64,000 nucleotides of DNA, from the NCBI GenBank assembly GCA_023433615.1, contig JAEZCJ010000213.1:1-64000 (forward strand), read 5' to 3'. This stretch comes from Bacillota bacterium. GTDB taxonomy: Bacteria; Bacillota; Bacilli; Paenibacillales; Paenibacillaceae. The translations under genes and the position numbers were made by a program. Positions 28,032 to 36,807 of this stretch are shown here, piece after piece (positions within the stretch are counted from its first letter, which is position 1; the number at the start of each line of letters is the position of its first letter). The notes under the pieces were generated by a model that worked only from the letters and a program-made list of their open reading frames with translations, had not been told where the DNA came from and made no database searches.

Positions 28032-28910
28032 TTACTCCTTGATCGAACCGACGAGCGCGCCTTTGATGAAATGCTTCTGGATGAAAGGATAGACGACGAG
28101 AATCGGAACGGTTGCCACGATAATGGTAGCCATCTGCAGCCCTTGCGGCGACAGCGTGCTGGTTGCCTCGATCGCATTGGATAACGATTCGTTCATGTTG
28201 AATTGCGCGATCAAGTTATACAGGTACAATTGCAGCGGACGCAGATTGAAATCATTGATATAGAGAAGCGCAGTGAAGTAGTTATTCCAATGCGCGACCG
28301 CGTAGAACAGAACCAAGGTCACCATGACCGGCAGCGACAGCGGCACGACGATCCGCCATAGAATCCGGTATTCGCTCATGCCGTCGATTCGCGCCGCTTC
28401 GAACAATTCCTCGGGCAGCGAGCGGAAGAACGTAACGCAGATGAAGAGGTTGAACCCGCTGAGCGCCGCAGGGATGATCATAGCCCATACGGTGTTGAGC
28501 AGCGCCAGCGACTTGACGACAAGATACGTCGGAATGAGCGGCGCCGAGAAGATCATCGTGAACACGATCATCGCCAGAATCAAGCCCTTGCCCTTCAGCC
28601 CTTGCTTGGACAACGGGTAAGCCGTCATGACCGTCATGACCATATTGACGAATGTCCCGACGATTACGATGAAGAGCGTGACGCCGAACGATCGCCAGAA
28701 GATATCGTTCTGCATGACGATCCGGTAGTTCTCCAGATTGAAGCCGACGGGCCAGAAGGTCACTTCGCCCCGAATCAGCGCCGCAGGCGCGCTGAGCGAG
28801 CTGGCCAGAATGTAGACGAACGGGAGCAGGAAGGCGGCGCATGCCGCAATCAATCCCGTCACGTTCAGCACGTCGAACGCGCGCTGGCTAGCCGTCGATC
28901 GGTAATGCAT
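28032..28910 (-). CDS. Carbohydrate ABC permease (LplC/YtcP-like)
   Basis: 292 residues with six predicted TM helices and the ATPase-contacting EAA loop (EAARIDGMSEYRILWRIVVPLSLP). The C terminus IQKHFIKGALVGSIKE is the family standard. AGGGGGGAG precedes the start. It forms an inner-membrane heterodimer with the upstream LplB-like permease for import of oligosaccharides made by extracellular enzymes. Confidence 0.94.
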   Translation of the reverse strand: MHYRSTASQRAFDVLNVTGLIAACAAFLLPFVYILASSLSAPAALIRGEVTFWPVGFNLENYRIVMQNDIFWRSFGVTLFIVIVGTFVNMVMTVMTAYPLSKQGLKGKGLILAMIVFTMIFSAPLIPTYLVVKSLALLNTVWAMIIPAALSGFNLFICVTFFRSLPEELFEAARIDGMSEYRILWRIVVPLSLPVMVTLVLFYAVAHWNNYFTALLYINDFNLRPLQLYLYNLIAQFNMNESLSNAIEATSTLSPQGLQMATIIVATVPILVVYPFIQKHFIKGALVGSIKE

Positions 28911-28923
28911 CTTGCTCCCCCCT

Positions 28924-29895
28924 CTAGAACAGCCGCTCGCCGGTCGTGATGCGGCTGACGCGGTTCGCGATAATCAGAATGCCGAGCCCGACGACGGATT
29001 TGAACAGCCCGATCGCCGTAGTCATGCTGTAGCTTCCCTTAATGATGCCTTCGCGAAAAGCGTACGTGTCGATCACGTCGCCGACCTCGAAAGTGACCGG
29101 AGTCAGGAAGACGTAGATTTGCTCGAAGCCCAGATCCAGGATATGGCCGACCTTCAAGAGGAACAGCATCATGATTGCGGGCAGCATGCCGGGCAGGGTA
29201 ATATGCAGCAATTGCTTCCATCGGCCTGCGCCATCCATGCGAGCGGCTTCATAGAGCGACGGATTGATGCCGGCGATAGCCGCCAAGAAGATAATAGCGT
29301 TCCACCCCATTTCCTTCCAGACGCCTGATCCCACCACGATGGAGCGGAACCAGCCAGGCTCCTGCAGGAAGAAGATCGCTTCCCCGCCGAATGCCTTGAT
29401 GACGGTGTTGATCAGACCGATCTGCGGCGACAGCAGCATGTAGCCGAAGCCCCCGACGATGACCCATGATAGAAAGTGGGGCATGTACACGATCGTCTGA
29501 ACCGTGCGCTTGAAGGCGACGTTGCGGAGCTCGTTGAGCAGGATCGCCAGAATGATCGGCGCCGGGAACGCGAAGATCAATTGATAGAGACTGATCGCCA
29601 CCGTGTTCCACAGCAGCCGGCGGAATTGATGGAATTCGAAGAATTGCTGGAACCATTTGAATCCTACCCATTCGCTCTGCCAGATGCCGCCGTAGATGTT
29701 GTAGTCTTGGAAGGCGATGACGCTTCCGAGCAGCGGCACATACTTGAACACGATGAAGTACAGGACGCCGGGTATGAGGAGCACATAGAACGGAAAGTAA
29801 CGCTTCAGGTAGCGCAGCGCCTGTCCTCTCGCGACTTGCTGGCCTGCCGGTCTATCCAGCTGCGACGCAGGAACGCTTGGGTGTGTCGTACTCAT
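28924..29895 (-). CDS. Carbohydrate ABC permease (LplB/YteP-like)
   Basis: 323 residues with six TM helices: RYFPFYVLLIPGVLYFIVFKYVPLLGSVIAFQDYN at the start and the EAA loop EAARMDGAGRWKQLLHITLPGMLP. First gene of the importer operon (13-nt gap to the next). AAGGAG precedes the ATG. It is expressed from the promoter/operator at 29945-30007. Confidence 0.94.
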   Translation of the reverse strand: MSTTHPSVPASQLDRPAGQQVARGQALRYLKRYFPFYVLLIPGVLYFIVFKYVPLLGSVIAFQDYNIYGGIWQSEWVGFKWFQQFFEFHQFRRLLWNTVAISLYQLIFAFPAPIILAILLNELRNVAFKRTVQTIVYMPHFLSWVIVGGFGYMLLSPQIGLINTVIKAFGGEAIFFLQEPGWFRSIVVGSGVWKEMGWNAIIFLAAIAGINPSLYEAARMDGAGRWKQLLHITLPGMLPAIMMLFLLKVGHILDLGFEQIYVFLTPVTFEVGDVIDTYAFREGIIKGSYSMTTAIGLFKSVVGLGILIIANRVSRITTGERLF

Positions 29896-29944
29896 GTTGT
29901 CTGACTCCTTCCCTAAGGAACGAACGCTCCTTCCTTATGTCCTC

Positions 29945-30007
29945 ATTATAGATGGGGGCGCTTTCAACCAACAATGAGGCGATCCACCGAAAAGCATGGG
30001 GATCGAC
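29945..30007 (-). promoter_or_regulatory. Promoter and shared operator of the importer operon
   Basis: On the minus strand, TTGTTG (-35, 29969-29974), an 18-bp spacer and a perfect TATAAT (29945-29950). The 37-bp block at 29971-30007 matches 23341-23377 at 29 of 37 positions and overlaps the -35 in the same way. The distal end of the block also forms part of the terminator arm of the upstream FAH gene. Confidence 0.68.
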
Positions 30008-30037
30008 GGAAGAAGTCGGCTTCTTCTGTCGATCCCC
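29998..30037 (-). terminator. Strong terminator hairpin after the FAH operon
   Basis: GGGGATCGAC (29998-30007) pairs with GTCGATCCCC (30028-30037); an inner GAAGAAG/CTTCTTC extends the stem to about 17 bp. ATGCTTTTCGG follows on the minus strand. Confidence 0.75.
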
Positions 30038-30051
30038 GTATAGCAGTCTCC

Positions 30052-30807
30052 CTATGCCACCGCATTCACGAGTCGCCCGATACCCGGCACCATGCATGCG
30101 ATCGTATCGCCGCGCCGCATCATGCTCGCTCCGTCCGGCGCGCCGGTGAATATCGCATCGCCGGGACGCAGCGTCATCATCGACGAGAGGAAGGCGATCT
30201 GTTCCGCGATGTTCATGATCATCAGGCCGAGATCGGCGGATTGCTTCAGCTCGCCGTTCAGCATCGATTCCACCCTGTACTTCGACGGGTCGGAGCCTTG
30301 CACGAGCACAGGACCGAGCGGGGTGAACGTGTCGTACGATTTGCCTGCCATCCATGGCCCAAGCGGGTGAAAATATTGCGGCGCCGTCACGTCATTGCCT
30401 ACGGTATAGCCGAACACGCAGGATAGCGCATCCTTCTCGGAGACGTTGCGCGCTTCGCGGCCGATGACGGCCACGAGCTCTGCCTCGAACTTGACTTCCT
30501 CCAGCCCGGCTGGCATGACGATCGCCTCGCCGGGCCCGATGACGGATGACCCCGGCTTCAGGAACAACGCCGGAAGCTCGGGCTTCGGAGGCGGGACCTG
30601 GCCCGCCGGCACGTAATTGTTCGCGATGCCCACAATCGTAGCGGGCTCCCAAGGCGCCAGCAGCGTCGCTTGCGCGGGATCGACTCGCTCCTCCGTGGCC
30701 TTCCATTCCCCGAAGATGTCCCCGACGATCCCGCGGTAGACGCCGTCCTCTATTATTCCCTGTCTGGCCGCGCCGCCTGCCGAGTCGCGGAATCTAACGA
30801 ATCGCAT
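30052..30807 (-). CDS. Fumarylacetoacetate hydrolase family protein
   Basis: About 251 residues with the FAH-fold C-terminal domain: GIANNYVPAG, LFLKPGSSVIGPGEAIVMP, FEAELVAVIGREARNVS (metal-binding E-x-E region), GNDVTA, KSYDTFTPLGP and GDAIFTGAPDGAS. Members cleave or decarboxylate 2-oxo acids. GTG at 30816 would overlap the kinase stop, but AGGAGG is better placed for ATG 30807. Last in an operon with a DUF1537 kinase and GH42, so a step in breakdown of an acid-sugar-derived keto acid is inferred. Confidence 0.88.
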   Translation of the reverse strand: MRFVRFRDSAGGAARQGIIEDGVYRGIVGDIFGEWKATEERVDPAQATLLAPWEPATIVGIANNYVPAGQVPPPKPELPALFLKPGSSVIGPGEAIVMPAGLEEVKFEAELVAVIGREARNVSEKDALSCVFGYTVGNDVTAPQYFHPLGPWMAGKSYDTFTPLGPVLVQGSDPSKYRVESMLNGELKQSADLGLMIMNIAEQIAFLSSMMTLRPGDAIFTGAPDGASMMRRGDTIACMVPGIGRLVNAVA

Positions 30808-30812
30808 TGCCG

Positions 30813-32138
30813 TCACCCTCCTGTTGCCGATTCCGTTGGCGCTTGGAAGCTTGCCACGACATCCAGCATCGTTCTATTATGCCCAACATTGCCCGGAATG
30901 ACCGCGTAGGGCATGACGCAGCCATTCTCCTGTCGAAGCTCCCACAGCGACACGCCGGGCTCCAACTGCCCGATGACGCGGGCTTGGCCGACGCCTATGC
31001 CGTCCGTCGCCATCTGCGCCGACGTGATGCCGCCCTTGCAGACGATCGCATCGAACTCGCCGCGCAGACGGCTGACAATTTGCGTAAGCATATCCATGAC
31101 GGCAGACCCGCTGGCAAGATCGCCGTGCTCGACGCGGCGCACCCGTTCCGATGCCAAGATGGCGATTCCTCGCTCCGCCAGCCCGCTGCGAAGCTGCTCC
31201 GCGGCCTCAAGCGCCGCAGCTTCGCGGTCCCCGCCGATGATGCGGTCTGTCGGCAGCACGATAGCCGGCCCGTGCCGATCCGCGAGCAGCTGCAGCTGTC
31301 GCGTCGTCGCTGCCGTATGCGAGCCGCAGACGACCAGCAGCTTCTCGGCAGCCGTTACGGGGCGCGCGGCCCTTCCCTCCAAGCCGGCACGAATTGCGGC
31401 CAGCGTCGAGGCCGATCGAACGACGATGCGCTTGCCTTGCGCTTCGGCTTGCAGCAGCCCCGCCGCAATGATGCGAATGTCGTCTACCTTCTCGGCATCC
31501 GGTATGACGACGCTGCCGGCAGGCGCCTCCAGCAGACGCCGGGCGACAGCCTGCGATCCCTTCTCGCGAAGTTCAAGCAGCGGCACGAGAACGGCCTTCC
31601 TGCCTCCTCCGCGCTCCGCGGCCCACTCTGCCATCGTCGCGCTTGCGTAGCCGAACACGGGGTCCTGCGCGAACTCCGTCTGCGCGACCGGTACGTCAGC
31701 CTCTCCTAGGCGCAAGTAGTGAACGCCGCCCTTCGTCTTGCGCCCGCCCTCCGGGAACGCGGGCACGAACAAGCTCACCGCATCGCCGTCCGCCAGCTCA
31801 TCGATCTCCTCGAAGATGTGCCCGCGCAGCGTGGAATCGCCGCGCAGCAGGAATGCAGCCGTCTCGCCCGCCTCCCTGGCCGCAAGGTTCACTTCCGCCC
31901 GGACCGTTCGCACGAGCGCCCGCGCCTCCGTCTCCGGCATGGCGCGCGTGTTGGTAAGCACGAACACCGCGCGCTCCCGGCCTTGGAAGAAAGCGCGATA
32001 GGCCGCAAGCGCCGGCTTCAGAATGACGGACACCTCCGAAACCGTCTGCGTGCCGGTCGGATCATCGTCCAGAATGATGACGCGGCGCGAATCGCGCGCC
32101 AGCAGCGCCTGCAATTCGTCGTTCATGGCTATGGTCAT
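30813..32138 (-). CDS. Four-carbon acid sugar kinase family protein (DUF1537)
   Basis: About 441 residues in two domains. The N-terminal substrate domain has ILDDDPTGTQTV, VLTNTRAMPE and LLRGDSTLRGH. The C-terminal nucleotide domain has VVCGSHTAATTRQL, ASERVRR and the CKGGITSAQMATDG loop. The characterised OtnK, DtnK and LtnK proteins phosphorylate 3-oxo-tetronate, D-threonate or D-erythronate. The true start is ATG 32138, which overlaps the GH42 stop (ATGA); the longer frame from 32477 is antisense-like noise within GH42. The substrate here is not predictable. Confidence 0.9.
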   Translation of the reverse strand: MTIAMNDELQALLARDSRRVIILDDDPTGTQTVSEVSVILKPALAAYRAFFQGRERAVFVLTNTRAMPETEARALVRTVRAEVNLAAREAGETAAFLLRGDSTLRGHIFEEIDELADGDAVSLFVPAFPEGGRKTKGGVHYLRLGEADVPVAQTEFAQDPVFGYASATMAEWAAERGGGRKAVLVPLLELREKGSQAVARRLLEAPAGSVVIPDAEKVDDIRIIAAGLLQAEAQGKRIVVRSASTLAAIRAGLEGRAARPVTAAEKLLVVCGSHTAATTRQLQLLADRHGPAIVLPTDRIIGGDREAAALEAAEQLRSGLAERGIAILASERVRRVEHGDLASGSAVMDMLTQIVSRLRGEFDAIVCKGGITSAQMATDGIGVGQARVIGQLEPGVSLWELRQENGCVMPYAVIPGNVGHNRTMLDVVASFQAPTESATGG

Positions 32139-34168
32139 GGTCTCGTTATCCCCTCTCCTAAGGAGGCCGTCGACTGTACCAGCACGACGACGTCTCCGGC
32201 CGCAATCTCGAGCCGCGACGGTGCTTCTCCGCCTCCTAGCAGATCGACGCAGCCCGCAGGCGGCTCTATCGTTACGGCAATCGTCGAGTGGTTGATCAGG
32301 AAGTAGATGCGCGCTCCTTCCCTGCGCCGAATCGCGACCTCCAGCCCTTGGGCGTATGGCGCCCATTCCGGGACGATGCCGCTCGCATCGCATAGACGGT
32401 CCAGCAGACGATACAGCGCATCCGGCGCCAATTCCGTCCCGGCGTAATAGGCTTGGCCTTCCCCGTACGTATGGCAAGTGACGGCCGGCGTTCCCGCGTA
32501 GTAATCCGAGACGAAGCTCGCGACCGTCTCGGCGCCCTTCGTTTCGATGACATCGAACCAGATGCGCGCGTCATAGCCCGCCTCGGACGCGGCATCTCCC
32601 TCGAACCGTACCCTTTGCTCATCCTCGGCGGCCAAGATGCCGTAATCGTCGATCCCGATGCCCAATAGCTCCCGCAGCGGCCCTGGCGTCACTTCGGAGC
32701 GCATCCGGTTATCGGGGAGCTTCGTACCCGCTCGGAAATCCGTCAGAATCACGCCGCCGCTCTGCACGAAGCGGTAGATCTTCTCGGTCAGCCGTTCGTC
32801 GCTTATCGCCAAATGCGGCAGAATCAACAGCTTGTAGGGCTCCCAATCGGCATCCGGCGCAATGACGTCCACGCCGTTATGCCGATCGAAGAAGTAGCGG
32901 TGAATATTTTTCACTTGGCGCATGTAAGAATAGTCGGGGTGATGCGGTTGAATCTCGAATACCCACTCGTTCCGGTAGTCGCGGACGATCGCGGCGTCAT
33001 GCCGGATGACGCTGCCCGTCAGGAACGGCTCCAACTGCTTCAGCTCCTCGCCGACCCGCTTCACCTCCGCGTACTTCCTCCCGGGCACGCCGCTATGCTG
33101 CAGAATGCCGTGCCAGTACTGCTCGCTTCCTAAGACCGCCGTGCGCCAGCGAAAATAGAGGAGCGCATCCGCACCGTGCGCGATCGCCTGGTACGTCCAC
33201 CTGCGCAGATCGCCCGGCCGCGCAGGCGTCTTGAGAATATTCGCCCCCGGCGTGCCGGATTGGAATTCCATGATCCAATAATTGCGCATCTTGAACCCGC
33301 GCGTGGCATCATGCTGCAGCGCCGGGGTGTACGGATGAATCGGTTCCCCTTCGGGAAAATTCGGGTAGAGGTCCAGGCCGGCGACGTCCAGCGTCCGAGA
33401 TAAGGCGTAATAGTCGATATCGTTGAAGATGCCCATCATGTTATGCGTAATCTTCTGATGCGGCGCGGCGCCGCGAATCAGATCGACCTGGATGTTCATG
33501 AATCGGCGTACCGCATCCGATGCGAAAGTGCGATAATCGAGCTGCATGCCCGGGTTATGCAGCGGATAGACGGTCAGCTTCGGCGTCTCGATCTCCTCGA
33601 ACGACCGGTATTCGTTGTTCCATACGACCGTACCCCAAGCTTCGTTCAACGCTTGGACCGTGCCGTATTTCGTCTGCAGCCACGCCTGGAAAGCGGTCTT
33701 GCATGTGTCGCAGTAACACCGCGTCGTCCCGACGCAGCCGAATTCATTATCGATCTGCCAGCCGATCACGTGCGGATGATCCTTATAGCGCTCGGCCATC
33801 GCGCCTACAATGCTGCGCACGTAATGCGGGTACTCCGGGTTATTGAAGCAATAGTGCATGCGCGTGCCGAAGCCTCTAACGTGACCGTACTCGTCCCGCT
33901 TGTACAGGTCGGGATGCCGGTCCATGATCCACTTCGGCGGGCTTGCGGTCGGCGTCCCCAACACGACCTTGATGCCGGCATCGCCCAGCATCCCAATGAT
34001 GCGATCGAGCCAATCGAACGCGAAGCGGCCCTCCTCGGGCTCCATTCTCGTCCAGGCGAACTCGCCGATGCGAACCAGGTTGAAGCCCGCCTCCTGCATA
34101 AGCTTCACGTCGGTCGCCCATCGTTCCTCCGGCCAGTGCTCGGGATAGTAACAAGCCCCAAAATACAT
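32135..34168 (-). CDS. Beta-galactosidase, glycoside hydrolase family 42
   Basis: About 677 residues. Opens with MYFGACYYPEHWPEERW and LVRIGEFAWTRMEPEEG, typical of GH42. The acid/base Glu is in WQIDNEFG, and a Zn-type Cys cluster follows (C-x5-C-x-C-x2-C, GTTRCYCDTCK). The nucleophile Glu is in WIMEFQSGTPG. A trimerisation-type domain and a C-terminal beta-domain follow. The start at 34168 is chosen for AGGGGG upstream. First gene of an operon with DUF1537 and FAH genes. It hydrolyses terminal beta-galactosides, probably from imported plant oligosaccharides. Confidence 0.93.
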   Translation of the reverse strand: MYFGACYYPEHWPEERWATDVKLMQEAGFNLVRIGEFAWTRMEPEEGRFAFDWLDRIIGMLGDAGIKVVLGTPTASPPKWIMDRHPDLYKRDEYGHVRGFGTRMHYCFNNPEYPHYVRSIVGAMAERYKDHPHVIGWQIDNEFGCVGTTRCYCDTCKTAFQAWLQTKYGTVQALNEAWGTVVWNNEYRSFEEIETPKLTVYPLHNPGMQLDYRTFASDAVRRFMNIQVDLIRGAAPHQKITHNMMGIFNDIDYYALSRTLDVAGLDLYPNFPEGEPIHPYTPALQHDATRGFKMRNYWIMEFQSGTPGANILKTPARPGDLRRWTYQAIAHGADALLYFRWRTAVLGSEQYWHGILQHSGVPGRKYAEVKRVGEELKQLEPFLTGSVIRHDAAIVRDYRNEWVFEIQPHHPDYSYMRQVKNIHRYFFDRHNGVDVIAPDADWEPYKLLILPHLAISDERLTEKIYRFVQSGGVILTDFRAGTKLPDNRMRSEVTPGPLRELLGIGIDDYGILAAEDEQRVRFEGDAASEAGYDARIWFDVIETKGAETVASFVSDYYAGTPAVTCHTYGEGQAYYAGTELAPDALYRLLDRLCDASGIVPEWAPYAQGLEVAIRRREGARIYFLINHSTIAVTIEPPAGCVDLLGGGEAPSRLEIAAGDVVVLVQSTASLGEGITRP

Positions 34169-34254
34169 ACAGCAACGCCCCCTAGGGTCCGGTTGTGAGC
34201 GCGAAGTCGGGCTCCATGGCTTATTCGACGTCGAATCTTGAACGCTGGCGAAAA

Positions 34255-34433
34255 GCATATGCTTACGATGCTGCGTTTCTTACGAAACGCTTGAGGTACT
34301 CACGTAGGTCTGCCTACAAGCGTATGCTTCCGAAGTGCGTTTCCTACGGAAACGCTGTAGCTCCCCGTTTTCTACCATCGTCCAACCTACGCGTATGCTG
34401 CCGATGCTGTGTTTCCCTCGGAAACACTTGAGG
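34255..34433. repeat. Three copies of a 42-bp hairpin-forming repeat
   Basis: Copies at 34255-34296, 34320-34361 and 34391-34433 share GC[A/G]TATGCT at the start, a central hairpin (GCGTTTC...GAAACGC or GTGTTTC...GAAACAC), and TTGAGG at the end in copies 1 and 3. Arm changes are compensated (GCGTTTC/GAAACGC against GTGTTTC/GAAACAC), suggesting the hairpin is conserved. They lie in the 390-bp gene-free stretch upstream of GH42. Confidence 0.75.
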
Positions 34434-34437
34434 CGCT

Positions 34438-34550
34438 GACAACCGGACTTTTTGAACTCGATTTTTGTGAAATCCCGAATTGCGATGCTAACGTCAAATC
34501 TTGAATGCTGACAAGCGGACTATATGAACTCGATTTCTGCGAAATCACGA
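34438..34550. repeat. Two copies of a 41-bp repeat, 72 bp apart
   Basis: 34438-34478 and 34510-34550 share GACAA[C/G]CGGACT, TGAACTCGATTT and GAAATC blocks. Each is linked to an AATCTTGAA[C/T]GCTG motif (about 34233-34246 and 34497-34509). Together with the adjacent 42-bp units this forms one composite repetitive element filling 34230-34560. No ORF or RNA family is recognised. Confidence 0.7.
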
Positions 34551-34561
34551 CTATAGTCTGG

Positions 34562-35578
34562 CTAGTTGAGCGATACCACGCGATTCGTGCGTGCGGATTC
34601 GTAGCAGGCGTAAACGACGCGGACCGTGCGCAGATAGGCATCGCCGGAGGACTCGAACGGAATGCCCTGCGTCAAGCCGTCGATGAAGTGCTGCTGCGTC
34701 GCGACGGCGCAGCCGCCCTTCCATCCCGCGGGAATGGCGTAGACATGCTCGGCTTCCCGCTCCCCGCGGCGAGTCAGATAGATCCGGCCGTCCTCGTCAA
34801 GGCGCAGCTTGCCCTCCGTCCCTTCGACGGTCATGATCCCGTAGGCCGGCGTCCGCACCCGCTCCGTGTATGTCGTGCGATTTGCATCGTACAGGCCGAC
34901 AGCGCCGCTCGCGAAGTTGAAGTGCGCGACGGCGAGATCCTCGCCCCGGATAATCGGATTGATCGTGCGGATCTGGCAGTACACGCTGTCGATCTCCCCG
35001 AACAGATAGCGGTACGTATCGATCCAGTGCACGCCGGTCTCATAGAGGAGGAATTGCTTCATATCCTTGAAGTACGGCTGTACCGGGTAAGGCTCGGCAC
35101 CCCAGCCGTCGCCGGGCCGCATGGCGAAGTACGCGGTGTAGACGCGTCCTAGCAGTCCGTCGTCCATCATCCGCTTGATCTCGCGATACCAGGCCTGCCA
35201 GCGCCAATTCTCGTTGATCATGAGCGGAATGCCGCGCTGCCCGCAATACTGCACGAGGCCGGATCCCTCTTCTTCCGTCGGGGCCAGCGGCTTCTGGCAC
35301 AGAATCGGTATACCTGCGTCAGCCGCAAGCTTCGTGTACTGGAAGTGCGAATCCGGCGGCGTGCAGATATCGACAAAGTCCGGATTCACTTCCGCAAGCG
35401 CTGCGGTCCAATCGTCGTACGCCGCGATTCCGTACTTGTCCGCAAGCTTCTTCGCGTTATCCATCGATCGGCTGACAACGGCCGCGATGCGCCCGCCTTG
35501 CACCGATTCCCAAGCTTCCAGCTGGATGTCGGCAAAATGCCCGGCTCCCACGATGATGCCTCGCAGTTCGTTATGCAT
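34562..35578 (-). CDS. Gfo/Idh/MocA-family oxidoreductase
   Basis: 338 residues. The N-terminal Rossmann fold has IIVGAGHFADIQ and the family pattern VDICTPPDSHFQYTKLAADAGIPILCQKPLAP (usual EKP is QKP). The C-terminal substrate domain contains YETGVHWIDTYRYLFGE, where the conserved Gly-x-His pair positions substrate. Such enzymes oxidise or reduce sugars and sugar acids with NAD(P). It lies 15 nt after the upstream GH gene, in the GntR-marked operon. Confidence 0.9.
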   Translation of the reverse strand: MHNELRGIIVGAGHFADIQLEAWESVQGGRIAAVVSRSMDNAKKLADKYGIAAYDDWTAALAEVNPDFVDICTPPDSHFQYTKLAADAGIPILCQKPLAPTEEEGSGLVQYCGQRGIPLMINENWRWQAWYREIKRMMDDGLLGRVYTAYFAMRPGDGWGAEPYPVQPYFKDMKQFLLYETGVHWIDTYRYLFGEIDSVYCQIRTINPIIRGEDLAVAHFNFASGAVGLYDANRTTYTERVRTPAYGIMTVEGTEGKLRLDEDGRIYLTRRGEREAEHVYAIPAGWKGGCAVATQQHFIDGLTQGIPFESSGDAYLRTVRVVYACYESARTNRVVSLN

Positions 35579-35593
35579 GGCCTGCAGCCTCCC

Positions 35594-36625
35594 TTATCCG
35601 CCCGTAATTTCTTGCAGCTTCGCGAAAAATTGCCGTTTCCGCTCGCTGCTGATTCCCCAGTTCACGGGCGGGCATTGGTATCCGTCGTTATAATCGCTTG
35701 CGCCGGGATCGAAGTAGCCCCACGAGACGCCCTTGCCGATCGAGATGACCATATGGTTCACTTCCTGCTCGAAGTCGAAGTGGTCATCCTCGTTGTTGAC
35801 GATCGGCTGGCCGCGATAGGCGTCACGGCTCCTGAGAATATCGATCTGCTCCGGTGCCCAGTACACGTTGCCGCTGTTGCCGTGGATCAGAATCACGTCG
35901 GATAGCGCAATCGCGTTGTTCGTCGGCACGGCCGTTCCGCGGAAGCTGGTGGAGATGAGCGGCGGCACGCTTGGATTCAGCGCCTTGGTTACGATGCGAG
36001 CAAGCTCCAGCAGCTCGTGCACCCTGTCTTCCTTCATGATCTCGCTCGTGTAGTGGAAGTAGTCGCACTCGTTGACCATGTCGATCACGACATTCGTATA
36101 GCCCTTCTGGATGACCCAAGCCGTCGCGTTGGCAACCGCCTGCTTGATCGCCGTTTCGCCGTTGAACCGGCGGTCTTGGCCGAAGTAGAAGTAGTTGAGA
36201 ATGACGACCATGCCGAGCTCATCCGCCTTATCCATGATGCGTTCCAGGCGATCCATATAGGCCGGATCCAGCGAGCCGTCGCCGCGGAAGGCCGAGTTAT
36301 GCCAGGGCTGAAGCTCCGAATAGCCTTCCGGGCTGCCGCCCTGCATGCCGATCGTGAACGCCAGCAGGCCATGCGCTTTCCACGCCGGCATGCTGGCGAT
36401 GAATTCGCGCGTGTTGCGCTCGGCATCCCACGCGCCGGTGTCCGGATAAGCCCATCTCCCGACGGTCAGCGGATTGCTGTCGTCGAAGATCCCCTGGATC
36501 ATCCGACTGTTCATCAACAGTCCTTCGATGCGGTGCCCGTTCCAGTATCTCCCTCTATAAGTAAGCTCGCCGTTAATCAAGAATCGATCCCCCTGCACGG
36601 ATACGGCCGTCTGTCTCGTTGTCAT
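35594..36625 (-). CDS. Clan GH-A glycoside hydrolase-like protein
   Basis: About 343 residues, no signal peptide. TIM-barrel features: FLINGELTYRGRYWNG, LAFTIGMQGGSPEGY, MVVILNYFYFGQDRRF, a candidate acid/base Glu in VIDMVNECDYFHY, and a candidate nucleophile in PIVNNEDDHFDFE. GVSWGYFDPG is near the end. The family is not certain; it resembles cellulase-fold (GH5-like) hypothetical proteins. GAGGAGG is well spaced for ATG 36625. An ATTGTATACAAT operator lies about 100 bp upstream. Confidence 0.7.
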   Translation of the reverse strand: MTTRQTAVSVQGDRFLINGELTYRGRYWNGHRIEGLLMNSRMIQGIFDDSNPLTVGRWAYPDTGAWDAERNTREFIASMPAWKAHGLLAFTIGMQGGSPEGYSELQPWHNSAFRGDGSLDPAYMDRLERIMDKADELGMVVILNYFYFGQDRRFNGETAIKQAVANATAWVIQKGYTNVVIDMVNECDYFHYTSEIMKEDRVHELLELARIVTKALNPSVPPLISTSFRGTAVPTNNAIALSDVILIHGNSGNVYWAPEQIDILRSRDAYRGQPIVNNEDDHFDFEQEVNHMVISIGKGVSWGYFDPGASDYNDGYQCPPVNWGISSERKRQFFAKLQEITGG

Positions 36626-36727
36626 GCGTATGCCCTCCTCATTTTCCACGGAATGCTATTCTGTATGCCCATTGCCGGATGATCCGCAAACCTCATAGAT
36701 ATGCCGGGATTCAACTATTCGGTCTAC

Positions 36728-36739
36728 ATTGTATACAAT
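36728..36739. promoter_or_regulatory. GntR operator palindrome, copy 1
   Basis: The perfect 12-bp palindrome ATTGTATACAAT lies between the GntR gene and the GH operon. The same 12-mer occurs at 41710-41721. FadR/FCD-type GntR regulators bind short palindromes with this TTGTATACAA core, so control by the adjacent GntR protein is inferred. Confidence 0.7.
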
Positions 36740-36807
36740 TTATAAGGCAGTAATCCGGCTGTCGGCAGCCGGCGCGCTCCTGCACCGCCGCGGCCCTGCG
36801 GCGATGC

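Noticed and set aside
32139..32477. N-terminal 113-residue extension of the DUF1537 kinase
   Set aside because: It overlaps the GH42 gene out of frame, is Arg-rich, and the family motif starts shortly after ATG 32138.
34230..34560. CRISPR array
   Set aside because: The repeat units are imperfect, only two or three per type, differ in sequence, form hairpins, and no cas genes are nearby.
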